Origin: an uncultured Clostridium sp.
Lineage (GTDB): Bacteria > Bacillota > Clostridia > Clostridiales > Clostridiaceae
Direction: 5' to 3'
DNA: 59,615 nt
Assembly: GCF_934754925.1 (NCBI RefSeq)
Contig: NZ_CAKVJA010000011.1
Span: 1-59,615, forward strand
Position numbers and translations under genes: made by a program. The notes below the pieces were generated by a model. The model saw nothing but the letters and a program-made list of their open reading frames with translations. It was not told where the DNA came from and ran no database searches. Shown one piece after another: positions 36,140 through 45,136 of the stretch (position 1 is the first letter of the stretch; every line of letters begins with the position of its first letter).

Positions 36140-36144
36140 AAAAT

Positions 36145-36191
36145 CTCTACGTGAAAGAATTAAAAATTAATACTTTCACGTAGAGTTTTTT
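36145..36191. terminator. Terminator between antiporter and Cys-containing coat-like gene
   Basis: CTCTACGTGAAAG and CTTTCACGTAGAG form a perfect 13-bp stem, with TTTTTT after it and AAAAAA before it. It lies between convergent genes, so it can act both ways. Confidence 0.92.
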
Positions 36192-36229
36192 ATATACTTA
36201 ATTAAAATGTTAAAACACTATGAAGACTG

Positions 36230-37141
36230 TTAACATTTTCTATATGGTGGATCAAAATCATCGTATGGGAATAATAATTGATTAAATCCAACACATGGAT
36301 CATTGATTACAGATGGTTGACATTGAGGAACTTCTATTGGTCCACTAGAAGCTACAGTCATGTTAGTAATTCTGTATAATTCGATAATTGTAAATAGCCC
36401 AATTACTACGTCAGCATGGTAAACCAAACTTGTTGCAGTAGCACAAGGAGTTGATGGAGTTGAAGGATATTGTCCTATCTTAGGAACCAATGGACTAGCT
36501 ATAGCTTGAACATAAGCATAAGGCACATTGTTTGTATTTTGAGGAATATTACAGTTAGGACAAAGTGCACTATCTCCAATAGCTATAGAAGTATTTGGAT
36601 CAACAACTCCACCTTCTAATGAAATTTGTTTTGTATAAACTGTATAAGCAGGTACTGTACTTGTAGTTGTACCATCTACAAGAAATTGAAATGCAGTATT
36701 ACTTGAATTATAGAATGTTAAATCATATGAAAATGTATATTGAACAGTTACATCATAAAATCCAGGAAGTCCAAATTGTCCTGGAGATGCTACAGAAATA
36801 TTACTAATTGCAGTAGAAAAATTAGAAATTTTAATACTAGTTATAGTATTATCAAAAGCGATAACAGTGCCAGGTGTAATAGGAGAAGTTGTTAATGGGC
36901 CAGTTTCTCCAGTTGCATTTGCAAGTGATGTAGTACCACCATATAAGCTTGAACTTATTTTTATAAAATCTGAAGTTTCAGGTGGTAATCCTCCATTAGG
37001 ACATGGTGGAACTGGTGGTTGTGAACAATCAATAGGTCTTAAACAATCTTGTTGTTTGCAACGACCATATATTTTTTTTGCAATCAAGCACTCATCAGAA
37101 AGTGCTTCTGGTTGTAATACGTTAAAATTGTCTTGTGACAT
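36230..37141 (-). CDS. Cys-containing candidate spore-surface protein
   Basis: 303 residues. The N-terminus (1-60) is rich in Cys and Pro: KKIYGRCKQQDCLRP, then CSQPPVPPCPNGGLPP. The middle (65-200) is rich in S, T, G and beta-prone (ISVASPGQFGLPGFYDVTV), and more Cys pairs follow (CPNC, CATA, CQPSVINDPC, and a C-terminal RKC). There is no signal peptide or membrane segment. This composition resembles clostridial coat or exosporium structural proteins that cross-link by disulfides, but I do not recognise a named family. AAGGAGG precedes the ATG. A SigK-like -10 (37185-37193) lies 44 bp upstream, which supports a late mother-cell role by inference. Confidence 0.6.
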   Translation of the reverse strand: MSQDNFNVLQPEALSDECLIAKKIYGRCKQQDCLRPIDCSQPPVPPCPNGGLPPETSDFIKISSSLYGGTTSLANATGETGPLTTSPITPGTVIAFDNTITSIKISNFSTAISNISVASPGQFGLPGFYDVTVQYTFSYDLTFYNSSNTAFQFLVDGTTTSTVPAYTVYTKQISLEGGVVDPNTSIAIGDSALCPNCNIPQNTNNVPYAYVQAIASPLVPKIGQYPSTPSTPCATATSLVYHADVVIGLFTIIELYRITNMTVASSGPIEVPQCQPSVINDPCVGFNQLLFPYDDFDPPYRKC

Positions 37142-37184
37142 ATATAATCCTCCTTATTAATAGGTTGAGCAACTAACTTAATAA

Positions 37185-37212
37185 TATAATATGAGAGGGT
37201 ATATAAAGTGTG
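37185..37212 (-). promoter_or_regulatory. Candidate SigK promoter for the Cys-containing gene
   Basis: On the reverse strand CATATTATA fits the SigK -10 pattern CATAnnnTA, and CACA (37209-37212) lies 15 bp further upstream in the AC-type -35 position. Short degenerate motifs in A/T-rich DNA, so suggestive only. Confidence 0.35.
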
Positions 37213-37249
37213 AAAAAAATCCATATGCAAATATCGATGGTCTTACAGG

Positions 37250-37278
37250 TAATATTTGCAAAAATATTTTCATACTTT
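37250..37278 (+). promoter_or_regulatory. Candidate SigE promoter for the propeller/coiled-coil gene pair
   Basis: TAATATT (37250-37256), exactly 14 bp, then CATACTTT (37271-37278). The SigE consensus is [GT][AC]ATATT-N14-CATAC[A][AC]T: the -35 matches fully, the -10 matches 6 of 8, and the spacing is exact. The start of transcription would be about 25 bp before ATG 37310. Confidence 0.55.
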
Positions 37279-37309
37279 TAATATATAGTATATTTTGGAT
37301 GATGTTGTT

Positions 37310-38464
37310 ATGAAGGATTTTAAACTACTCAATTATAATGGAAAGTTGTACAAAATATTTATGGAGGGGAAAACTTTATACATAAACTTTAATGGAAAAA
37401 CTAAAGTAATAAGTGAAAATGTTTTAAAATATTCTTTAGAATATTTCAATAAATCACTGTGGATAAGTATATATAATACAATACAATTAATAATTTTATT
37501 AGAAATAAGTATACAAGAGGATAAAGAAATAAAAATTAATAAACAATTGGTTATAGACACAAAAGGATATTCAGAAAAAATAGATTCATTGACAATGATA
37601 ATTAAGAATACTAATCAGATAAATTTAGTATTTAGAGGATGGAATAATAATAAATCTTTTATATTCAATAGCAATATAAGTATATGTAATAAGTTTAATA
37701 TAATTTCTGATAATACTTCAAATAGTAGAAAGAGACCTTTTTCCGTCTATTCAGAAGATGATAAAGCTATATTATTAATTTCAGAAAAGGGACAGTGTGA
37801 AGAGTACGTATTATATAATTTAATAGAGGATAGAGTAGAAGAAAGTTTTTCATTACCAAACACTTCTGATGTTTCTATGATCAAATATGATGAAAAACCT
37901 ATTATTTTTTATAACAAAAGAATTGATAGTAAGCTATATATAAGGTATAGATATATTGATATAGAGAAGGAAGAAGAAAATATACATGAAGAAAAAATAT
38001 TAAATAGTTTACCTCAAGATATAATAAATCCTCAAATATCTGTATATATGGGAATTATATATTTAGTATGGAAGAGTAATAGATGCATTAGAAGTGCAAT
38101 GTCTAGAAATTTAAGTAATTGGAATATTAATTATAGCGAAGAATGTATAAATAATATAAATACAAGTATCATAAAGGTTTGTGAGGATAGGATTGAAAGA
38201 ATGAATACTTATATGAAAGAAAATATAGTATATAACTTAATTGTTAATAGAGAAAATTGCAAAATTAGAGATCAATCATATAAACTTTTAGAGTTGATGT
38301 TTTATGAGAATAGTCTAAGCAAGAAATTAGATAATATGAATAATTTATTAAACATTCAACAGTATTATAATAGTAAGAATGAGGAATATTTAAGTAAAAT
38401 AAGAGAATTAAATAGTATAATTATGGAAAAAGATAAAATAATATATAAGCTATTAAGTAGATAA
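37310..38464 (+). CDS. Propeller-like protein with C-terminal coiled coil, unknown function
   Basis: 384 residues from ATG 37310, preferred over TTG 37295 because a weak GGATGATG lies just upstream and the SigE-like start would leave no leader for the TTG. Residues 1-270 are beta-rich with repeating strand units, resembling a divergent propeller. Residues about 325-384 are a charged coiled coil (EYLSKIRELNSIIMEKDKI). There is no signal peptide or membrane helix. The next gene has the same plan and follows by 61 bp. I infer a sporulation mother-cell structural role from the SigE-like promoter; no family recognised. Confidence 0.6.
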   Translation: MKDFKLLNYNGKLYKIFMEGKTLYINFNGKTKVISENVLKYSLEYFNKSLWISIYNTIQLIILLEISIQEDKEIKINKQLVIDTKGYSEKIDSLTMIIKNTNQINLVFRGWNNNKSFIFNSNISICNKFNIISDNTSNSRKRPFSVYSEDDKAILLISEKGQCEEYVLYNLIEDRVEESFSLPNTSDVSMIKYDEKPIIFYNKRIDSKLYIRYRYIDIEKEEENIHEEKILNSLPQDIINPQISVYMGIIYLVWKSNRCIRSAMSRNLSNWNINYSEECINNINTSIIKVCEDRIERMNTYMKENIVYNLIVNRENCKIRDQSYKLLELMFYENSLSKKLDNMNNLLNIQQYYNSKNEEYLSKIRELNSIIMEKDKIIYKLLSR

Positions 38465-38525
38465 AAATTTATATATTATTAGATAAATTATTCAAGATAT
38501 AGTAACAATATCATGGAGGAGAATG

Positions 38526-40319
38526 ATGGATTATTATGAAAGGGAAAATTTTTGGATAGAGCTAAAGAATAGCTTATTGAATTTTTATAATAAAGAAAAC
38601 AAAATATATGTAGCTAGATATGAGGAACATAAATTAGTAGAAGAAAATATTATATTTGATAAGTGTCAAACATTAAATACTGTAATTCTAAGTTCAGATG
38701 GAGATATTTCACTTATATATATTAATTTAAAGGGAGAATTATTTTTAAGTAATTTCATTAATAACAAATTAGAAAATAGTGTAATTTTGACTAGAGCTGT
38801 ATCTAAAAATAATTATATGCAAATTGCTTCTGTAAATAATTCTTTAAACATTTTTTATATTAATGAAGTTAATACTATTAGCACTATTTGTTTTAGAGTA
38901 TTAAGTAATAGGCTTACTTTAACTCCAGCTGTAATTATAGATGGTGTGGATACTAGGTGCAATGTTCCGTATATAATAAGTGCAAGTAATGATGGACTGG
39001 CAATATGTTATGTAAAAATAGGTTATCCTAATACTATTGGATATAGAACTTATGATATAAAACGAAATAATTGGTCAAGTTTTAAAGAGTTAGATCAATG
39101 TAATTTTCCAATTATAAATTTTGACTTTGTTGTTAAGGGGGATACTATAGCATATTCATATATATTTGCTAATTATAGAAGAGCAAATATAGTTTGTGGT
39201 ATAGGCAAAGAGAATATTAAAAACAATCTTATACAAGAAGCAGAACCAACAATAAGGTTAAGTGATATGTATATTTCGGAAGATAATAAACTATATTTAG
39301 TATATCTTTTAGAGGATGTTCTAAAAATAAAAGAATTAGAAGTAAATAGAGAAATAAGATCAATTGAAGATATGAAACTTAAAAATATATCTTATTATAA
39401 AAAATACAGCTATTCTTGTGATAAAAAAATATCAAAAAATACTATTATCTATATAAAAACAGATGATTTAGATATTTATACAGATAGTAATTTTGTTAAA
39501 AATGTAGCTATTGAAAAATATAAGTCTACAATGAAATTTCCAAGTCTTATAAATGATTCTCTTATAACAGAGGAAGATTTAAATGAAAGTATAAGTAGTC
39601 TTAATTTAGATGAAGATATAATTAATAAAGAATATATAAGGCCATTTATTTCAAAGATAAAGGGATATGAGGTTGCTATTAATAACTTAACTGAAAAATT
39701 TATGATATCTGAAGATGAAAAGAAGAAATTAATGGAAAATATAAACTATTTAAATACACAATTAACTCAAAAGAATTATCAAATAAATAGCTTGCAAAGT
39801 GCTTTAACAGAAAATAAAATATCGGTTGCAGGGTATGAAAGTAAAATAAATGAATTAACAAGAAGAGTAAATAAAAAGGAAGAAAAAGTAGTTGATCAAG
39901 AATTGATTAGGCTTAGAGAAATAATAAATAAAGATGAAGTTGAAAAGAATAACTATATTGATATTATTAAAGAAAAAGATGAAAAAATAATAAGTATAAA
40001 TGAAGATTTGAATAGAAAAGCAAATGAGATTCAAAGCTTAATTGAAGAAAATAAGAAAATAGAGTATAACTATAAAATAGAGGTATCAAATTTAAATAAA
40101 AAAATATTAGATTTGATGGAAGAGAGTAATTTAGCAAATAAAGAAAAAACAGAATATTTAAGTGAAATAAGTGCTTTGAAAGATAATATTAATAAATTGA
40201 ATCAAATAATAGACAATAATAATAATGAAATTAATTCTTTGAAAGAAGAAATTATATTATTAGAGGAAAGAACAAATAATGATTCATTTATAAGAAAATT
40301 ATTTAAGAATGGAGAATAG
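38526..40319 (+). CDS. Propeller-like protein with long C-terminal coiled coil, unknown function
   Basis: 597 residues. I chose the second ATG (38526), 5 bp after GGAGGA; the one at 38523 is only 2 bp from it. Residues 1-330 are beta-rich (LSSDGDISLIYINLKGELFL, IISASNDGLAICYVKIGYPN) in repeats that suggest a propeller. Residues about 370-590 are a continuous coiled coil (heptads such as INYLNTQLTQKNYQINSLQS). It ends with the basic FIRKLFKNGE. Same arrangement as the gene before it, probably co-transcribed; the two may be distant paralogues. Ended by a hairpin at 40326-40369. Confidence 0.65.
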   Translation: MDYYERENFWIELKNSLLNFYNKENKIYVARYEEHKLVEENIIFDKCQTLNTVILSSDGDISLIYINLKGELFLSNFINNKLENSVILTRAVSKNNYMQIASVNNSLNIFYINEVNTISTICFRVLSNRLTLTPAVIIDGVDTRCNVPYIISASNDGLAICYVKIGYPNTIGYRTYDIKRNNWSSFKELDQCNFPIINFDFVVKGDTIAYSYIFANYRRANIVCGIGKENIKNNLIQEAEPTIRLSDMYISEDNKLYLVYLLEDVLKIKELEVNREIRSIEDMKLKNISYYKKYSYSCDKKISKNTIIYIKTDDLDIYTDSNFVKNVAIEKYKSTMKFPSLINDSLITEEDLNESISSLNLDEDIINKEYIRPFISKIKGYEVAINNLTEKFMISEDEKKKLMENINYLNTQLTQKNYQINSLQSALTENKISVAGYESKINELTRRVNKKEEKVVDQELIRLREIINKDEVEKNNYIDIIKEKDEKIISINEDLNRKANEIQSLIEENKKIEYNYKIEVSNLNKKILDLMEESNLANKEKTEYLSEISALKDNINKLNQIIDNNNNEINSLKEEIILLEERTNNDSFIRKLFKNGE

Positions 40320-40325
40320 TTTATA

Positions 40326-40369
40326 AAAATAGACTGCTTTTATATGATTATAGAAGTAGTCTATTTTTA
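40326..40369. terminator. Terminator between convergent genes
   Basis: AAAATAGACTGCTT and AGTAGTCTATTTTT pair nearly completely around an A/T-rich loop, with flanking A-run and T-run. It separates the coiled-coil gene from the cysteine desulfurase gene. Confidence 0.8.
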
Positions 40370-40375
40370 TTATAT

Positions 40376-41512
40376 TTAAGTATTGTATATTTTAATTAAT
40401 GAATTTATTAAAACTTCAATATCATTAAATGTGTTAAAGTAACCAGGACTTACTCGAACAGTTCCTTTACCTTCAGTTCCTATAATTTTATGAATAAGTG
40501 GAGCACAATGATAGCTGGTACGTAAGTAAATTCCTTTATTATTTAAGGCTTCGCCTATTTCAGAACTATCAAATCTTTCCATATTAAAAGATAAAACAGG
40601 CGTTTTTATAGAGGAATTAGTCTCTCCATATAATTTTACATAAGGTAATTTTTTTAATTCAGAAGTTAGATATTCCATTAATTCAGTTTCATGATTGCGT
40701 ATTGTATTAAGACTTGTATTTAATATAAAATTAACACCCTCATTCAATCCAACTATTCCAGGTGAATTTAAAGTACCACTTTCCATTTTATCGGGGTAAA
40801 AATCAGGTTGAATCATTGATTCAGAATTACTACCGGTACCCCCTTCCTTAATGGGAGATAGTGTTAAATTATCAGCTATATATAAACCACCGGTTCCTTG
40901 TAAACCAAAAAGTGATTTATGGCCAGGAAAAGCTAGTAGGTCGATATTCATTTTTTTTACATCTATATCACAATATCCAGCAGTTTGGGCAGAATCAACA
41001 ATAAATATTAAGCCAAGTGATTTTGCTAAACAACCTATAGACTCAATATCTTGTACAGTTCCTAATACATTAGAACCATGATTAACGATTATTGCTTTTG
41101 TATTACTTTTAATAGACTTCTTGATTTCAGATAAATTTAAGTATCCCTTTAAATCTACAGGTAAAAAGGTAGTTTCTACATTATATTTTTTTAATGAGTA
41201 TAGTGGCCTTAATACAGAGTTGTGTTCAATCATAGTTGTTATTACATGATCTCCAGGTTTGAGGATACCTTTAATGGCCATATTTAAAGAGTCTGTTGTA
41301 TTAGAAGTAAAGATTATTCTAAGAGGATCATCAATATTGAATAATTTTGCAAGTATTTCTCTACAATTAAAAATTTTTAGTTCACATTTAAGAGACATGT
41401 TGTGTGACCCTCTACCCGGATTAGCACAATAAGTTCGTAAGCATTTATCTACCTCTGTATACACTTCATTTGGTTTGGGAAATGTGGTAGCTGCATTATC
41501 TAAATATATCAT
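40376..41512 (-). CDS. Cysteine desulfurase-like class V aminotransferase
   Basis: 378 residues, PLP enzyme. It opens MIYLDNAATTFPKP. IEHNSVLRP carries the PLP-stacking histidine, FIVDSAQTAGY the pyridine-binding aspartate, and the PLP lysine is in LAFPGHKSLFGLQGTGG. The catalytic cysteine motif is RTSYHCAPLIHKI. It should take sulfur (or selenium) from cysteine. AGGAGG precedes the ATG. The gene is downstream of, and 22 bp from, a DUF3343 gene on the same strand, not an iscU or nifU scaffold, so it may supply sulfur or selenium to a carrier rather than to Fe-S assembly. Confidence 0.9.
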   Translation of the reverse strand: MIYLDNAATTFPKPNEVYTEVDKCLRTYCANPGRGSHNMSLKCELKIFNCREILAKLFNIDDPLRIIFTSNTTDSLNMAIKGILKPGDHVITTMIEHNSVLRPLYSLKKYNVETTFLPVDLKGYLNLSEIKKSIKSNTKAIIVNHGSNVLGTVQDIESIGCLAKSLGLIFIVDSAQTAGYCDIDVKKMNIDLLAFPGHKSLFGLQGTGGLYIADNLTLSPIKEGGTGSNSESMIQPDFYPDKMESGTLNSPGIVGLNEGVNFILNTSLNTIRNHETELMEYLTSELKKLPYVKLYGETNSSIKTPVLSFNMERFDSSEIGEALNNKGIYLRTSYHCAPLIHKIIGTEGKGTVRVSPGYFNTFNDIEVLINSLIKIYNT

Positions 41513-41534
41513 AGATCCTCCTTAAAGATTATAT

Positions 41535-41810
41535 TTAAAATGTTATTTCTTCATAACAATATCTTCTTATTGCTGTATTTACATATTTTTTATGAATAGC
41601 TCTTATTGCAATATCATTATTTTTTATTAATTCAATTACTTTTTCAATTTCTGACTCATCAACTTCAATAGACCTTGCACAACCAGCGGATAAGCAACAA
41701 GGTGTTTGGATCATATAAATATTTAATTTATTACTCTTTAATAATCTATATAACAACATACTATTATTTGCAGAGTCAAAAGTTATTATATATATAGGTT
41801 TTTCAGACAT
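41535..41810 (-). CDS. DUF3343 protein, putative sulfur/selenium carrier-like
   Basis: 91 residues. Opens MSEKPIYIITFDSANNSML and has the cysteine cluster IQTPCCLSAGCARSIEVDES characteristic of DUF3343, with C and G positions suited to holding a persulfide. It lies 22 bp upstream of the cysteine desulfurase on the same strand, a pairing that fits sulfur or selenium hand-over. AGGAGG precedes the ATG. No selD or selenocysteine genes are in the window, so selenium use is not shown. Confidence 0.8.
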   Translation of the reverse strand: MSEKPIYIITFDSANNSMLLYRLLKSNKLNIYMIQTPCCLSAGCARSIEVDESEIEKVIELIKNNDIAIRAIHKKYVNTAIRRYCYEEITF

Positions 41811-42105
41811 ATTATTTCCTCCTAGCTTATCTTTACTTTTAATATTATATTCAATAGCAGTATATAAAGTGTAAAGATATAGATAAAAGCTTTAAAAAGC
41901 ATAAGTAAAATCATTAATACAAAATAGAATAGAAAAGTAAAATATTATATTAACAATAATTTGTAATGGAATACTATGTTGATATATTATAGTCATTTTG
42001 TTTATGAGTATAAAATAGATATTAGAAGAATTTAGTCTATTATAGCTTTATACAATCATAAATATAAAGAAGAATGCTATTTTATATTAGGAGTTGAGTT
42101 TAAAT

Positions 42106-43275
42106 ATGGCAAAGAAAAAATGGACAGTTATGATGTACTTAAATGGGAATAATGAACTAGGAATAGAGATGGAAAATACATTTAAAGAAGTATGTAAAAT
42201 TAAAAATAGTGAAGTAAATATAGTTATACAATTAAGTAAAGCTCCCATTGAAATAGTCAATCTAATAAGACAAGATAAAAGTAGATATAAAGATGAATGG
42301 GTAGGAGCAAGGAGATATGCAATAACAAATGGAGATTTAAATTTAATAGAGGAATATTCCAATATAAATATGGCTGATTATAAGAACTTATATAAATTTT
42401 GTCAGTGGGCAGTAAAATATTATCCAGCAGATAGATATATGTTAGTTATTTCAGGACATGGTTTTATAGTAGCTAGTTTATCAGATTTATGTGGGGATAA
42501 ACCTTATATTATGGGAATGTATGAGATGTGTTTTTCTATAAATAGCTTAAAACAAGATTTAAATATAGACATAGATATATTATCATTAGATATTTGTAAT
42601 ATGAATACTGTAGAGCTAATATATGAGCTAGGAAAAAATAAGAATAATACAATAAAATATTTAATGACCTATATTAATAATGGACCTCTTGAGGGGATGG
42701 AATATAAGGATATAATACCTTTATTAGATAGTAAAGATACTAAGAATATTTTAATGGATATAACTAAAAAGAGTATAAATAATATTGTAGTTGCAGAAGT
42801 AAAACATGGAAGGTTAGAAAAGATAAAAGAGTTAAGCAATAAGTTATCATTTTATTGGCTTTTAATAAATAATAAAAAGGCAACTGATAGGGAGATAAAA
42901 TTATATAATGATCTTCATCAAAGAATAGATAAAGTTATTAATAAATTAGTAATAGCTAAAAATAATAGGGAGCAAAAGAAGTCATTATTGCATTTAATGT
43001 TTTATAACAAATATCAAATAGAGGATATTGAATCATTTACGAGATTTTATTATAAATTATCATTTACTAAAAATAATTACTGTAGTAATGTAATCGCAAA
43101 AAAAGATGTTAATGAAAAGCCTAATATGCAAAAATCAATTGTAGAACAGGAAGTCTTAGATAAGAGAGATATAGAATTGTTTATTAGAAATTTTAATGAG
43201 GATAAAATAGATGAAAAAAATATTGAAGATATAGCAAATGAGATATATAAACATAATAAATGGAGTATTTATTAA
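42106..43275 (+). CDS. Clostripain-family (C11) cysteine peptidase, no signal peptide
   Basis: 389 residues from ATG 42106; the in-frame TTG at 42094 abuts the AGGAG site. It begins KKKWTVMMYLNGNNELG, as clostripain-type catalytic domains do (W-T-x-M-x-Y-x-x-x-x-N-N). The catalytic histidine is in MLVISGHGF and the likely nucleophile in LSLDICNMNTVELIYEL, the equivalent of the DAC motif. Unlike secreted alpha-clostripain there is no signal peptide, so it is expected in the cytoplasm. The last 100 residues are charged and not recognised. Monocistronic. Confidence 0.82.
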   Translation: MAKKKWTVMMYLNGNNELGIEMENTFKEVCKIKNSEVNIVIQLSKAPIEIVNLIRQDKSRYKDEWVGARRYAITNGDLNLIEEYSNINMADYKNLYKFCQWAVKYYPADRYMLVISGHGFIVASLSDLCGDKPYIMGMYEMCFSINSLKQDLNIDIDILSLDICNMNTVELIYELGKNKNNTIKYLMTYINNGPLEGMEYKDIIPLLDSKDTKNILMDITKKSINNIVVAEVKHGRLEKIKELSNKLSFYWLLINNKKATDREIKLYNDLHQRIDKVINKLVIAKNNREQKKSLLHLMFYNKYQIEDIESFTRFYYKLSFTKNNYCSNVIAKKDVNEKPNMQKSIVEQEVLDKRDIELFIRNFNEDKIDEKNIEDIANEIYKHNKWSIY

Positions 43276-43307
43276 ATGAATATAAAAACTAAGAATATTT
43301 CCAAATG

Positions 43308-43330
43308 AATAAGTTATTTAATAACTTATT
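43308..43330. repeat. 23-bp palindrome downstream of the clostripain-like gene
   Basis: AATAAGTTATT, one T, AATAACTTATT. Perfect two-fold symmetry, 31 bp before the promoter at 43361. It has no T-run, so it may be an operator for the next gene rather than a terminator. Confidence 0.4.
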
Positions 43331-43360
43331 AAAGAATGGTTTTAAACGCTTAAAAAAGTA

Positions 43361-43389
43361 TTGAATTCAACTAAATATCCCTTTATAAT
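43361..43389 (+). promoter_or_regulatory. SigA promoter
   Basis: TTGAAT (43361-43366) and TATAAT (43384-43389) with 17-bp spacing, 20 bp before the start of the membrane protein gene. Confidence 0.75.
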
Positions 43390-43409
43390 ATTGTTATGGA
43401 GGGATAAAA

Positions 43410-45089
43410 ATGAAATTTCAAGGTAATTTTAAACAATATTTAAAGTGGTTATTAGGGAGTTATTTAGTAATAGGTATATTATTAGCTTTTAATAGTAAGC
43501 TTATTTTAGATTTTTCACTAAGTACATTTGTATTAGTAGGACCATTCGTATTATGTACAGTAGCGTATGGAGTTTTAACATTAAATAAAAAATATATAAT
43601 TAGTGGAATAGGGGTTGGATTACTATATTTTGTAGCATTAATGGTATTTAGTCCAATATTTATGCCAAGCACTCATAGAAATTTAATTGGAAATGTAGAA
43701 GAAATAGAATTTTCAAGTGAAATTGAACATATAGATTTAAAACAACTACCTATTATTGATAAGGATTTAGCTTACAAATTAGCAGATAAAAAATTAGGAG
43801 AAATACCAAGCTTAGGTAGCCAAGTAACAATAGGAGATTTATCTTTACAAAGCGTAAATGGGCAATTATATTATGTAGGCCCATTAGAGCATTCATCATT
43901 CTTTAAATGGCTTACTAATAGAGAAGGAACAAAGGGGTATATTAAAGTAAGTGCTACTAATCAAAATGATGTACAATTAGTTACAGAATTAAATGGAGAA
44001 GATATACATTTAAAATATATTCCATCAGCTTATCTTTTTAGCGACTTAGATAGACATGCTTATTTAAATGATATGAAAGCTGGACATACAGATTATACTT
44101 TTGAATTAGATGATGAAGGAAATCCTTATTGGGTTATTACAAGATATGACAATGCTATTGGAATAACAGAGCAAAAAGCAATAGGGACAGAAATAATAAA
44201 TGCACAAACAGGTGAAACTAATATTTATGATATAGAAAATACACCAAAATGGGTAGATAGAATACAGCCATCAAGTTATATAAATAATTATTTAAATAAA
44301 TGGGGTGAGCTAGTTCATGGTATCTTAAACTTTAGTGATAAAGATAAATTAAAACCAACTAAAGGGATGAACATAATATTTAACGACGATGAGTGTTATT
44401 ACTATACAGGAATAACATCGGTAGGAAATGATGAAGGATTAGTTGGATTTATGCTAACTAATACTAGAACTGGTGAAGCAAAAATGTACAAGACTTCAGG
44501 TGCAACTGAAGCTGCAAGTATGAAATCAGCAGAGGGTAAAGTTCAACAATATGGCTATACAGCAACATTCCCATATTTAATAAATATACAATCAGAGCCA
44601 ACATATTTTATGACATTAAAGGATTCTAATGGGCTTGTTAAGCAATATGCTATGGTTAATGTTAAAAACTATAATACGGTTGCAGTAGGTGACACATTAC
44701 AATCAACATTAAATAGATATTTAGAAGCTTTAACTAATACTAATATTTCATTAGAGGGAAGTAATAGTGAAGAATCATTAGTTGGCGAAGTTGAAAGAAT
44801 AGGATTAGTTGTTAAAGAGGGTTCAAGTATTTATGATATAAAGATAAAAGGACAAGATAATTTCTTCTCAGTATCAACTGAAACATCAAGAGAAGTTGCC
44901 TTAACAAATATTGGTGATACTATTTCTATTAAATTTATAAAAGTAGGAGATGGACAATATATAATAACTAATTCTTTTGAAAATTTAACTTTAAAAAATC
45001 AGTCTGAAGATAGTAAAAAATTAGAAGAAGAAGTATCGATAAGTGATGATAAAGCTATTACAGAAGAGGATACGACAGATATAAATTAA
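43410..45089 (+). CDS. Membrane protein with large repeated extracellular or cytosolic domain, unknown
   Basis: 559 residues. Three to four hydrophobic helices in residues 10-88 (YLKWLLGSYLVIGILLAF, FVLVGPFVLCTVAYGVLTL) are followed by a soluble domain of about 470 residues. Parts resemble PepSY-like units (DEGNPYWVITRYDNAIG then AIGTEIINAQTGETNIYDIE, and later TNTRTGEAKMYKTSGATEAA). Three or more similar strand-turn-strand units suggest an internal duplication. The C-terminus is acidic (SISDDKAITEEDTTDIN-like). AGGGAT is near the ATG, with a strong promoter just upstream. I do not recognise a named family. Confidence 0.7.
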   Translation: MKFQGNFKQYLKWLLGSYLVIGILLAFNSKLILDFSLSTFVLVGPFVLCTVAYGVLTLNKKYIISGIGVGLLYFVALMVFSPIFMPSTHRNLIGNVEEIEFSSEIEHIDLKQLPIIDKDLAYKLADKKLGEIPSLGSQVTIGDLSLQSVNGQLYYVGPLEHSSFFKWLTNREGTKGYIKVSATNQNDVQLVTELNGEDIHLKYIPSAYLFSDLDRHAYLNDMKAGHTDYTFELDDEGNPYWVITRYDNAIGITEQKAIGTEIINAQTGETNIYDIENTPKWVDRIQPSSYINNYLNKWGELVHGILNFSDKDKLKPTKGMNIIFNDDECYYYTGITSVGNDEGLVGFMLTNTRTGEAKMYKTSGATEAASMKSAEGKVQQYGYTATFPYLINIQSEPTYFMTLKDSNGLVKQYAMVNVKNYNTVAVGDTLQSTLNRYLEALTNTNISLEGSNSEESLVGEVERIGLVVKEGSSIYDIKIKGQDNFFSVSTETSREVALTNIGDTISIKFIKVGDGQYIITNSFENLTLKNQSEDSKKLEEEVSISDDKAITEEDTTDIN

Positions 45090-45098
45090 TATAAAAAT

Positions 45099-45136
45099 AA
45101 GAAACTATCACATATTAATTGTGGTAGTTTCTTTGC
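45099..45136. terminator. Terminator between convergent genes
   Basis: AAGAAACTATCACA and TGTGGTAGTTTCTT form a 14-bp stem with a 7-nt loop. The stop codon of the NUDIX gene lies in the loop (45115-45117), so the last bases of the stem overlap its coding end. Confidence 0.85.
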
